Positions 35,063-46,800 of a stretch of DNA of 64,000 nucleotides are shown one piece after another. The stretch is from Galdieria yellowstonensis (lineage: Eukaryota > Rhodophyta > Bangiophyceae > Galdieriales > Galdieriaceae). The number at the start of each line of letters is the position of its first letter. The stretch's first letter is position 1. Under the pieces are notes generated by a model. It ran no database searches. It worked only from the letters and a program-made list of their open reading frames with translations, and was not told where the DNA came from. Location of the stretch: NCBI GenBank assembly GCA_026122205.1, contig JANCYU010000022.1:277493-341492 (forward strand). Reading direction: 5' to 3'. The position numbers were made by a program, and so were the translations under genes.

Positions 35063-36261
35063 TCACCCACAGAAAACTTGAGAAATCGTTGCTTATCCAA
35101 GATCACTGTTCGGTTTAACTCACAAGATAAATAAAGGACGGAAAACAAAGGAATCAAAATGCCATCGCCTATTTCATCAAAAATTGACGAGTGACTATCG
35201 AATGATTTACAGTTGTGTTCAACTGACAAATTTTCTGGCACTTCTTATCTTTCATAAAAATCCATTCTATACCGCCTTGAGTAGTTCCAATAGGCAAACA
35301 AGGATAATCGCCACACAACAAGGACGATCCACAAAACTCTATACTTGACAGGAATCACATGCGCTAGTTTTCCAAGACAACTCTTCTATTATCCAGTAGT
35401 CTAAAGACGTAGAACCACCAGCATCTACTTGACAATAAAGAAAAGAATAGCCAAGCCAATACGACGCTAGGACATTCTTCTTTAACCCATCCTTTGTGTC
35501 GAGGATTGAAAAAGGCAACCGGTCCTCCTACATCCATACACAAAATATAAAGACACAACCAATTGGGAATAGTTATAAAACGACTCGTATTTATATACAT
35601 CAACTGAAACGGATATATATTTTCCGGTAAAGCAAGCAAACTCTAACGACGTTAGACACAAAATCGCAACAAAGGTTCTACAATTACCTATGCTATCCAA
35701 GCGGAGAATCGATTTGTTCATAACAACAGTAACACAAAGTTCAAAAGAAAATAATACCAAAAAAACCACGCCGTTGGAATCAATCAACCACAAGTTCACT
35801 TGGTGCCAAGTTGGTAAATACTCATCTCCAAGAGAGGGATATACGGGAAAAATAGTACCAGACCTCTACGAATAAGCATATTTACTTTTTAAAAATCCCA
35901 ACCGGTCACTTTCTGATAGAGACAGTTGGAAAACGAGTTGCCCAGATCTGCCAAGACAAGCAATCGGCTAGAATCCACAGCAAGTGCGGCCAAACAAGTT
36001 GCTTCTTCTTCTCTTGAATAAACAGTAGAATAGAAAGTTTCAAAACCATTGACGAAATGTTGTTGTTTAAAGTAAGGATATAAACTTGGATATTTACGCT
36101 ACTATGGCTGATCATCCACGACCATTGCATGGAGGTTCCATATATGGTTCAACAAGAATCGGCAATTTACGCACGCACTTCTGCTTTTATTGTTTCCAAA
36201 CGTACAAAACACTCAATTATACCACGCAACAATTACAATTGCAAAATATTCTCGGTCTCTC
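35063..36261. other. Putative upstream exons of the 34.5-kb minus-strand gene, then intergenic DNA
   Basis: Minus-strand frames at 35799-35482 and 35639-35364 are hydrophobic and aromatic-rich and may be spliced to the downstream ORF. No complete model could be built. From about 35,880 to 36,261 nothing is supported. Confidence 0.25.
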
Positions 36262-37986
36262 TCACTTGTAGACCTTCCAAACTTCTTTTAACCTAAAATG
36301 CAAAAGATCATCTACCGTCTTCTTCACATTTTCCCAATTATGTTTCGCTAAATCAGGCATCGACATGGAAAACAAAGCATCAATCTCTTCCAAAGTCTTA
36401 TCTTTGGTTTCAGGCATCATAAACATCGCATAGAACCAAGCAATCGTAACAAAACCTCCATAAAAACCAATGAAAATTCCTGGAGCAGTCATTGCTCTTT
36501 TCATTCTGGAGAAACAATAAGTCGTAATAAAGTTTCCAACGTATGTCCACCACGTGACTAGCGCCATTCCTTCACTTCGAATATAAGTTGGATATATTTC
36601 AGATCCCAATACCCAAGCATAAGGTCCCATACCAGAACCCCAAAACATATAATAAGTTATGATACCCCAAATGTAAATTCCTTCTTCGACGTGGAGGCTG
36701 CTAGCTCGGAAACTAAAGCCTATAATGAAACATCCAACGAGCACTCCTGGTAACAAACTTAACCATAGCACTCTTCTTCCCATTCTGTCCATCAAGTAAA
36801 TGGCAGGAATGGTAAACAACAATAAAGTTCCGCTACCAATCATACTAGAATATACCGCATGCACTCGACTAAATCCAACTTCATGCATCAAAGTTGCCAT
36901 ATAATAATTGATAGAATTGATACCAGAGAACTGACATAGAATAGCAATGATAGTGCCAAATATGGCTGCATGACGACAACGATGCACACGAACGAGATCC
37001 ATAATGACATATCTGTTTCTAGACTCCTCCAACTCCCGTTCCACCGTCTTTCTCATCACAAAAAACTCTCGTCTCTCTTCTTCAGTATCAAATCCACGCA
37101 CAATACTCCATACTTTATAGGACTGTGCCTCTCTTCCTTTTCTCATTAGCCAACGAGGAGTTTCGGGTAATGTAAGCATGGCTATCAGTAATATAGATGA
37201 AAATACCAAAGTACTTCCTAGCATATAGCGCCAATTTCCTGAAGCATGCACGAAAATAGCAGCAACAATATAAGCACAGAATAGACCAAAGCAAATCATA
37301 AACTGATACAAAGAAACCAAACCTCCTCGCCATCTCTTTGTGCAGCTTTCTGAAATATATACGGGACAAGCAGTGCATTCCAAACCAAGTCCAACACCCA
37401 AAATTATACGACCCGATAGAATCATTGCGAAATTTTGAGCATCGGCTTGTAATATTCCTCCCACAGTATAAAACAAACAGGCGATAATAATACTTATCTT
37501 TCTTCCGAGCCACTCATTCAGAGGGTATCCTCTAGATAACACTGTTAGATGATGCATTTCTTAATAAAACAACTATACTTACATAGTAGCTCCGAGCACA
37601 CCTCCAAGAGGCATAAAACCGGTTACCATAGACACTTGACCAGTGTCTAGACTAAGATCCTTTGGTGCAAATAATAGAGCGCCACTGATAACACCTTGGT
37701 CCATTCCAAAGATAAATCCTCCAATTGAAGCAAAAATACCAAGAATAAGAGTCATATGGCGGCCACCACCTTTGAAGAAGGTATGGGTGCGGAAGGAAAA
37801 TCCTGAAAGTTTTTCCGACTCCCCTCTGAGACGTTGAAGCTCCTTGTCAATTTCCTCTTCATCCAAAGTAGCTTCCAGGTTGCTCACATAGTCACCTCTA
37901 GCTTTGTCTTCACTTAAAGCTTCAGCAGTCTCCCCCTCATAACGAGGCTCAATATCTCTTTCAATGGGAACTGCAATAGGACTCAT
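36262..37986 (-). CDS. MFS sugar porter (paralogue 1)
   Basis: Two exons, 37986-37583 and 37531-36262, with a 51-nt intron; 557 codons plus stop. The start is the ATG at 37986. A polar, acidic N-terminus of about 75 residues precedes twelve membrane segments. Sugar-porter signatures: GGFIFGMDQGVISGALL in helix 1, NEWLGRKISII after helix 2, GRIILGVGLGLEC in helix 4, PETPRWLMRKGR after helix 6, LMDRMGRRVL after helix 8, and PETKDKTLEEIDALF at the end. These match the glucose/hexose transporter family (SP, TC 2.A.1.1), which includes proton symporters at the plasma membrane. Substrate and direction are not shown by the sequence. It shares intron position, length and layout with the second porter at 41.7 kb. 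Confidence 0.9.
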
Positions 37987-38273
37987 ATCGAACAACAAAC
38001 AACAATAAAATCAAAATCACGCGGAAAACATCCGCCTATATAAATGCCCGTCGTCGCGTGGACAATGATTTCGGTCCTGAGCCTCTCGAAAAGGGAACGA
38101 GATGTCTATGAGACGATGATAGGAACGCTCCACTTGTGACAAAACGTGGATGAAAAGGAGAGAAAAGATGGGTGAGGCATTCAGAGCTCGAGAATTTGTG
38201 TCTAGTCCAATGGACACCAGTAGGCTTGAACTGAGTTTAAAGGCTCCTATTTGCAGCTTTTCTGTGGCGTAGA

Positions 38274-38693
38274 ATGGCGTTTACCACTGCTACTAGTCTT
38301 CAACAGTCAGTGGATATGTCTCTTACAGAATTGTTATCCCTTTTGGACCCTGTAGCTTGGAATAAACGATTTGACCTTTCGGTATATGTCACTTGCTTGT
38401 TGTATTTCATAGTATTTCATATAGCGTAAGCTGCAAGTTGCTGTATTTGAAACAACGTTCGACCTCGCAATACCTGTGCCTTTGTTCAGTATTGCTGACA
38501 ATTGGAAGCTTCTGCGCAAGTACAAAGTGCACGAAAATTACCAGAAGACCCACCTGCAGGTATGTTTCAATACTATCAGTTTCCCTACTGCTCCTTCTAG
38601 TTGCTGCCAACAATTGTGTTCAACCAACGGGCAGTTTACTTGACCAGTTGCTATAGGAAGGAAAATGGGTTGGAAACTCAGAATACCTTCTAA
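38274..38693 (+). CDS. Unrecognised small protein, divergent partner of sugar porter 1
   Basis: Three exons, 38274-38381, 38425-38559 and 38601-38693, with introns of 43 and 41 nt, both GTAT...TAG, and all phase 0. The model gives 111 codons plus stop. The protein starts MAFTTATSLQQSVDMSLTEL and has a central basic segment WKLLRKYKVHENYQKTHLQ. It shows no membrane segment or signal peptide. I do not recognise a family. Support comes from clean splicing and from a second copy of the central exon beside sugar porter 2, where RSLVLNKHKLHETDKKTSLE aligns with WKLLRKYKVHENYQKTHLQ and is again followed by a GTAT donor. The start is 287 bp from the porter start, so the two probably share a promoter region. 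Confidence 0.5.
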
Positions 38694-39879
38694 AGTAAGT
38701 TATATTCAGTCATGAGTATTGTTGCCCATTCTAAGCTCACTTGCTATGTAGGACAATACTATCCAACCCCAGAAGTTGCCCATCTCTCTTACTTTGTTCT
38801 CTTTCTATCATGAAGTTATATTTTACTCTGCCCATAGGTGGCTATTGCACTCCGCATGGGGATTCAACCTGCTGTGGGACATAGTATCCATTATAATTAA
38901 GCAATGACAAGTTATCAAGAATATATCCGTGTAACTTTGAGTAGCACCAATACTCTGTTAGTATTTCACAACATTATACGAGTGTCATTGAATTTTATTT
39001 GAAAATCATTTTTTCTATTATGGCTGTATTTGTATTACTATTCTGTATATGTATTTCCAACTTGTTGGAATTGGTTCCACTGGCGCTTGCTCGTTACCAA
39101 TGCATATTTTGATCCTTAGTAATGGTTCAAGGTGCTATTCTGGTCTCGTGTGACCACAGTGATTACGACTTTTTCTTAGGAAATGTTAAGCGATATTCAC
39201 CGCTAATTGTAGAGGAGACACTAGATGAATGCTAATTATCCCCTTTTCTACTATAGGCTTATCATTCGATGTAGCATCTTCATTCTATTTGTAGTTATGG
39301 AGACGGTGTTGGCTTGTTGTTGGCATTGTTGGACAAGCTGTTTCGCAGTTATCATCGCGAAGCCTAGTCTTGCAAGGATAGTTTACGTTGGTGTCGCTAA
39401 GAGTCGCTGTTTGACTAGTAAGATACTTGCAAGCAATGAACTGAACAAGTTGAATTGCAACAGTGCTTTGCTAAAGTTGTAATCTTGCGTTGGTCCCTTT
39501 CATACAGCTCACTTGACAGTTCAAAATCGAACAGCTTCGGATTCTTCAAAGTTACAATAAACAGGGCTCTTTTGTTGCTCAGAATCGCGCTTAGTTGTGT
39601 TGTTTTCGAGTCGGCAGCATGCAGTCTTTAGAGAGTCGAAGGGAACCACGACTATATGTTCTCGTTATCTCGAGAACAACAAAAAAAATTTTATTGACCA
39701 CCTTCGGGGGAAATATATCTGGATTCGGTGATAACTCGAAAGAGCATTCGTTTTGTCAAGGCACTATGGACTTTGACTCGATATTTTCGTCGACAATTTC
39801 TATTCTGTCTTAGAGCTTTCAAGCAACCCACCAAATACCACGTCAAACGCGTGGCTTCAAATTCAACCAACTATTTACA
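38694..39879. other. Gene-free interval
   Basis: Only short ORFs of low-complexity or random composition on both strands. Nothing is supported. Confidence 0.4.
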
Positions 39880-41215
39880 CAAACAACTCTTGTGGTGGAA
39901 CTTTTGCGAATAGTGTCTTCACTACTCATTTATGTATTCGTGAATAGCAAAAGATATACCAAGACAGTTGTGCTTCTTGGGAAACTCCAGTCGTTCTTTC
40001 ACCAGGGGCAAATTTGAACAAATGATGCGTATTCAAAATTTATCTGTTGTAATACTTGTACCGCATTATCACAAACTTTCGTCGCGTTTTCCAGTGTAAA
40101 AAAACAAGTGACTGCGAAAAACTACCTTGTGAAACTATTCCTGTTCTTGAGGCTCTTCATTTCATGTGGATCATTCACCCCAACTCATTCAAATGAACTC
40201 GGAATCTATCAGTAGTGAGTCATCTTTGAAATGTATTGTCGTTTCTGTCTTCTTCGACATCGACTTGGCCAAAAAGTAAGGAAAGACATTATGAAGCAAA
40301 CTGGTCGAATTTTTCCAATAGCACTAGTCAGTATAAGACAAGGCTATCATTTGTGGTGTCATTATTATAGATAGGTTGCTTCGACTTGAAACGTTCTTTC
40401 TCCTCAAAACCCGAGCCAAAGCAGACTACTGGTCTATATCAATACAGGACGGTAGTTTCGTAGAAAAGATGCTTCAAACATTATTAGAAGATAGCGACTC
40501 ATTTACACCTTCTGTATCTGCCACAAGAGTGTTTGACGAGATTGACTGGGCACTAGTTCCATTAACCAGTCTCGCTGCTTGTTGGTGACACAAAAGGACA
40601 AAGAAGACAAAAAGCAAGAATTTTTGCTATTCCAGAAAGACGCGACACGTTGGCAAAAGCAAGCAGTTGAGGTTGAACTGTTAACCTCTTGTTCTTGTGT
40701 TTGTAGTACGAATCTTATTATTCGTGGCTCGTTCCAACTGCTGGTTCTCCTGTCGCCTAAAAATAAAACATTCTTAGTTGCGTTTGTTCCTTTTCTCAAT
40801 GTGAATATGTCAATACAAAGTGGGCTTTTTGTGCCACAAGCACGACAAACTAGTAATCTAGTGTTTACTGGACGACTGCAAACTGCAAAGTCAAAAATTT
40901 CAATACTTTCCGTGAAATACTTTTCTAATAGTTTGTATGCAAAAGTCACTATACTAGAGCTGCTGGTTCACAAGACCTCCGGGGAACAGTAACAACTTTC
41001 ACTGAATCCACCTAGGACTATCCCCCAAAGGATCCAAAGAACTTTGTATCATTAAAGATATGCAGTTTCCTTGGTTTCTATAATTTTCGTACATAAACTT
41101 ACAGAGCAAAGAAACAAAATATTACGAGCGTTCGTGCGTAGGAAAGAGAAAAGGGTGTTTTTAATAGATGATTTCCAATGGCCAGTCTCCAAGTGGGCAT
41201 CAAACTGTTGGGAAA
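39880..41215. repeat. Diverged duplication, copy A (partner at 52.3-53.6 kb), with decayed coding sequence
   Basis: Aligns by eye, in the same orientation and with colinear blocks, to 52315-53640. Shared blocks include GTGGAACTTTTGC, ACTCATTTAT, AGAGCACTAGTC-like, TTGCTTCGACTTGAAACGTT and TTTCCAATGGCCAGT. Within copy A the forward strand encodes FVEKMLQTLLEDSDSF to DEIDWALVPLT, then after a frame change LVTQKDKEDKKQEFLLFQKD, and stays open to a stop at 40990-40992. In copy B the same peptide (LVTPKQRDTEQEFLLLQKQ) continues in one frame across the point where copy A appears to have lost four bases, but copy B has in-frame stops further on. Both therefore look like decaying copies of one unrecognised gene. 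The 148-codon antisense ORF is a shadow. Confidence 0.7.
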
Positions 41216-41712
41216 TCTCTGTTTCTATTTTTGTTAAACTGTATGTTTCACAATTTTTTATATCAATACGCATACTTTATGTTGTGGTTCCATTAGCACT
41301 TATTCGTATCAGTGCAATGTAATTCGCGAAGAAACGACAGAGTTGTCGAATGGTTCCTACAACAGTTGTTTGCCAAATATAAAAGAAGACCTTTTCTGTT
41401 GTTAACTGTCTTTTACCGTTTCAAAGTATTCGGTTTGGTACAAATGTTGCTAGCAAACGACTGCAACCAAGAAATAAGAACAACTTGACATCACCTGCAA
41501 TAATGAAAATGGAGATATTCTTGCAACATATTACGAAAAAAATAATATTGAATACTTTGACTTTTTTTTGTCGTTTAGGGAAAAGTAATATTGCATCAAC
41601 TGTTGAAGGCCATCAATCATACAAAAACTGTTGAGAGCAACGAGCCACTGGGGTTTATAAAAAGAAACGATGAAATTTATGAAGCTTAAGAGTCTATGTT
41701 GAAACAACCCTT
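41216..41712. other. Intergenic DNA downstream of sugar porter 2
   Basis: AT-rich, about 500 bp. Nothing is supported. Confidence 0.4.
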
Positions 41713-43501
41713 TTAGTTATCAAGTACTTGTGAATCAGTCTGCACTATTTCTTTCCACCTTCCCGTAAACAACTTTTTCAAAGTGTTTATAGAACTACGA
41801 AGGTTCGCTCGTGCTATCTCTGACATTGGTTGTGAAAATATGACGTCCACTTCTTCCAGAGTTTTGCCTTTCAGCTCTGGAAGAAACAAAACAAGGAAGA
41901 TTACTCCAAAAAGGGAAATACCACCATAGAAGCCAACAAACAAACCAGTGTTCGTCATTGCATGTCGCATACCTGTAAAGTTATAGGTAACAGTGAATGC
42001 CCATAGATAGATGAATGCATCTGCAATGGTCATTCCAACACTTTTCAAATATGTTGGATATACTTCGGCGAAATTCAACCAGGGAAGAGACTGGAAACTA
42101 CCTGAAAATAATTCATAAGTGATGAGACCCCAAATATAAACTCCTTCATAAGTTTTGGTGTTCTTGGCGAGAAATGAACAACCAATAATAATACAACCAA
42201 GAAACACGACAATGCTTGGACCAATACCAACCATTCGACGTCCCCATTTATCAAGTAATAATATTGCAGGAATAGTTCCAGCCATGAGGCTGCCTCCTCC
42301 AACCAAACTCATGTAAACTGACTTTTCTGCGCTGAAGCCAAGTTCCTTAAACAATACGCCGATATAGTAGACGACAGAATTGATGCCATCCAACTGAACA
42401 ATGCCAGCAAGAACGTTGGCTACAATAAACGCTCGGGCAGAACGAGGAACTCTAATAATATCCAACCAGTAAAATGGCCGAGCTTGTGCTAGTTTTCTTT
42501 CTTCCAACACAGCCTTTTCCATTTCGAAAAATTCAGTAATACTCTCTAAATTCTCAAAGCTGCGAATTCGTTTCCACACTAGGAAGCTTTGTGCTTTTCT
42601 TCCTTTTTTCATAAGCCACCAGGGACTCTCGGGAAGAAATAAGATAAATAGTAGTAGTAAAGAGGACCATAACAAAGAGGAACCTAGCATAAACCTCCAA
42701 TTTCCAGGTACGTTGACGAATATAGCAGCAACAACGTATCCAATAACCTCTCCTACTGTGATGTTGAACTGAAACAATACTACTAGCTTCCCTCGAATTT
42801 CTTTCTTTACGGATTCGGAAACACATACTGGTGCCGTGGATGAAAGTCCAATGCCTACACCGACGAGAAGTCGACCAGCAATCATCGTACCATATGAATG
42901 TGCAGCTGCTTCCAAGATGGCTCCAACTGTAAAGATCAAACAACAAACAATGAGAGTGTATTTCCTTCCAATCCATTCATTGATAGGCGTTAATCTATGC
43001 ATATCAATATTAAAAATTGAGCTGTATAAGAAAACAAAGCTTACAAAATAGCACCGGGAATAGCACCTAGTGCAGCACCAGAGGAAACGAGTGAAAATTG
43101 CTTCGTATCTAAATGAAGGTACTGAGGCATGAATAGATTAGCTCCACTAATAGTGCTCATATCTAAGCCTAAAAGCATGCCCGTCATTGACTCCAGAGTG
43201 CCCAGTATAAAAGGACAATATTTTGGTTGTACAAGTTGCTTGGAATAAAGGGCTTTCTCTCCTACTTGACTCTCATAAGTTTGTGTTTGTTCTTGCCATT
43301 GTTCACAAAGTATGATGTTTGTCAAGCTACTACTTTTTTCATGTTGTACTTGTTCAATAGCATCATCATCAGCAACCCCAACCTTTTCCACAAGGCAAAG
43401 CACAACTCTAATTCTAGCTTGAATATGAGAAACTCACCAACCTAAGTCTGAAGAAAAAGTGCCAAATTTCACGAAGTCTACCTCTTTATAACTTTGCCCA
43501 T
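41713..43501 (-). CDS. MFS sugar porter (paralogue 2)
   Basis: Exons 43045-43407 and 41713-42994 are firm, split by a 49-nt intron. A short first exon, 43501-43482 (ATG, 20 nt), joined through a 74-nt intron, supplies an ATG and keeps the phase. Without it the frame has only a GTG near 43403. The full model is 554 codons, almost the same as the 557 of paralogue 1. Motifs: GLDMSTISGANLFMPQYL in helix 1, INEWIGRKYTLIV, GRLLVGVGIGLSS, PESPWWLMKKGR, LLDKWGRRMVG and PELKGKTLEEVDVIF. It belongs to the same sugar-porter family. The main intron falls at the same place and phase as in paralogue 1 (just before the NEW-GRK motif), so the pair arose by duplication. Confidence 0.87.
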
Positions 43502-43602
43502 GCGACAATGATCGAATTCTGAGCAGAATATCGGAGATCAGCGCCCTAAGTTTGCCTCGAGCCCAACAGACATGAAATCACTTCCGACCTTTGTAAAGTT
43601 CC

Positions 43603-43889
43603 TATGCCGTTGCTTTTATCTTTGCAAAGTTTTAAATTAAAAGCATGATTCTGATATAGTGACTGTATTTCTCTTGCAGGAGTTTCGTCTTGAGGGAGCT
43701 AGTAATAGGGAGCTTGTTCTCTGCAGCTCGCTTTCTTATGTCTATCATAGTATTCTATATATATGGCTTAAGTTTCAAACGAGAGTCCTTGAAATAAGAA
43801 CCAAGTTGGCAACAGTTTTGCGTTCCTTGGTATTGAACAAGCACAAGCTACATGAAACTGACAAGAAAACCTCTCTCGAGGTATTTTAA
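43603..43889 (+). pseudogene. Copy of the small divergent gene beside sugar porter 2, probably degraded
   Basis: The exon-like stretch ending at 43880 encodes RSLVLNKHKLHETDKKTSLE and is followed at once by a GTATTT donor-like sequence, matching exon 2 of the 38274-38693 gene in both protein and splice position. Upstream, a TTCTCTTGCAG acceptor stands at about 43680. An ATG at 43603 opens only 13 codons before a stop, and I found no exon set that restores a full protein, so it is called a pseudogene with caution. Confidence 0.4.
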
Positions 43890-46800
43890 ATAGTATATTT
43901 GTTATTTCAACTCCTGAGTTCTTTTAATAACTGCCAAGCGTGTTGTCAACTATATTTTTACTTTAGTGGTTATTTAGGAGAAAAATTGTTACCTTGTCCT
44001 TCAGTGAAATTACTATTTATTCTGCTAACCGTTGTTTTGTACTCCGAATGAAGGTGAAACACTTTTTGGACTACTTCTTCAACCACCGGATCAGCGGGAC
44101 TTGAGCCATCATAACATTTCACTGTTATGCCTTTCAAATAGGTTCTTTGATTTTTCAAACCTGTATTTGCTGTGATAATTACATACTCCAAGGACATCCT
44201 TTCTTCATGAAGGAACAAATAGCGATCTCTAGTTTCCGAAACCAAAACCTTGGGTCCAAAATATTTTTCATGTCTTGGAATATTTCGTGTTCTGACAACT
44301 GCTTCTTTTCACCATTCTGCTATCTCTCCCTGAAACAGTGATTGAGTCTCTACGAGTTGCTGTCTAACTCGTAGAAATTGGTTAAGTAATGCAACTTGCA
44401 AGTGAATTCCAGCATTATTTTGCTCCAACTCTAGGAAGAATCGACGACATTGCACATTCTTCTTGGGATTTTTCACTTTCACCAGAGAAGTCACATGTAA
44501 AGAGCATATGAATAAAATAGAATAAGCATTGTAACTGCTCAGAGGTAGGATGTATTCCTTTATCTTTTTGTTAGAGTTGAAAGCGATATATGATCCTAAA
44601 AACAACGAAGAAAAAAGCTGCTGATGTTTCACCCTCTTTTGTGGACAATCATCCAAATCAAAGCTAGGTAAACTACCGATTTTGTAAAGGCATATAATCG
44701 ATTTCTTCCATGATCATTTCTATCCAATTTTAAAGCATTCTTCGGGATGGCGAAACATTACTTTAGCATTTTGCTCTACAACTTTATCCATAAATTCTAG
44801 TGGTAGAGCTGTGAGACTCGTCTTTTTGGTAGATTACTTCCATAAGTTCGTCGGAATAAAAGATCAATCGTGATCTAAGGCTGTGAAGGAAAGTTTCTCC
44901 AATGGTCCTTTCAATAATAACAAATTCGTACAAGTGATTGAGATTCTATTGTTCTACTTTGTATATTTATCACAAACTCATCGTGTTTCTTTCAGGGTAT
45001 TCTTCCTTGTACTGTTGCTGAACCCAAATGCGTCACAAGGCGGATGGTGGGCAAATACTTTGGAAGCTTTCAGGTTCCATGAGAAGCGTTAATCTTATTA
45101 GGTTACAAGTTTAAAATACCGACCATTTCTATTGCTCATTTTGTCAGACAAGTTGTAAAGGGTCGCATAAATAATAAATGAATCGTTCCTTCTTTTCTAT
45201 TCAACCGCAACTTGGCCATAAGTCATTCTATTTCGATATAAACTGTTCGAAGTTTTCCAAGCAAACTATGAAATGGAAGCTTGTCTGCCATCTTTATGTC
45301 AACGGCACTTCGAATGAACAGCCTTTATGTTTGTTGTTTTTTCTTCCAATGACTCGAAAGCATTCTTCGAAATCGTAGCATTCACATCTACAACTATCCT
45401 CTAAATCATTTGATTTGGCTTACTTGTTTCCCTATAGCCCGACTAGCAAGTCTTTTTTCAGGTTCGAACAGTACCAATTTCATGTTTATACTTTCAAAAA
45501 TTTTTCGCCGACAAAGTGTATCAGATAAATCCCGCATGAAGGTATTCACCTGATTTTTCGAGTACAGCGCGACTAGTAAGCCTTGTACAAGGCTGCCACT
45601 GCCTTTTTGGATCTTCAATCCAACGCTCCTTTTCTCCTCAACAGGTTCTCGTTCAGCCTCTGATTCTCAGTTGGCTTATCTGTCTTGGAATCGTTTTCTT
45701 TCGTAATTTCTGAAGATATTCATTCCATATCCATCTTGCTATGTCTAGTCGTTGCAGTAACTCTGTTCTGTCCTGCAACCGCATTTAGGAGCGAAAGACT
45801 CTTCTTGGATTGCAATGCTCGACTGCCTTCTTTCCTTTCTCGTGCTCTTTTTCTTTTGAGCGCTGTAATAGTCGCCGAAAACTCACATTTGGTCGATTTT
45901 TTGCTATAGAACGTCTGTGATGCTCGCGACAAAGACGACAACATTAAGTAGAAAAATCTGCAAACTTCTTTAAGTTGAAGCGACGTCGAGAACCACTCAC
46001 TAGTTGCACATCACATCTTTTAAAGATGAGCTTCATCTCCTAATAATTTCATGAGTTTTAGTGGCGCCTAATTTCTGGAGCAAAAGATGACCAATGCTCC
46101 TTATTCGTCTTGCTTGACTGAAGCCGCGTGCAAAGAAAGTTCTTGATTGATTAAGCAGAAAATGTGTGCAACGACATTTTGCAGCACCAAATCTAAATGA
46201 CTCATCTTAAAGGAAGGCGTTGATGGTATTTGTTACTTTGTCATATTGGAGTACCGATAGTAAAGGGTGCTTGAGAGGAAACGGTTGGATTGTTTCAAAC
46301 GGACAACAAGGAAACCACTCCAATCGCGTCATCACAAGTCATTCTGATTCTACGTTCAATGTTTCCGCAATTACCTTTGGCTCCATCGTACAAACGCCAC
46401 AGCTAAAACCTGCTCCACTTTCTTCGTGCAGGTCAAGAAAACTTTATTTTTCCGTGTTGTTTCACTTGGAGGTGAATTTGTTTTCTGTGCTGCCTCACAG
46501 GCAAAAAAAGTTGCTACTGGTCATCAGTCGAACCTTCTTGCTTCTTCTGCTATGGCAGCATATTTGCAGTGAATTCTTGTTTTCGCGAGTCACTCATTGA
46601 GACACAACCAAGACAGTTGATAAACGTGGCACCGCACTGTTATCTTGTAGTCGCAGACAAACAGTTTCGTACCTGTAAAACTCAATGCACAAGGAATCAT
46701 CACACTGGTTGAACAATACATGCGGATAGCGAGTAACTAGTCCTCCAACGTTCTGTCGTGTAGTTTCCTTTTTAGAACACATTGCAACGCAAGGGACGAG

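Noticed and set aside
40503..40949. 148-codon minus-strand ORF in duplication copy A
   Set aside because: It is antisense to the forward frame that is supported by comparison with copy B, lacks motifs, and is not preserved in copy B.
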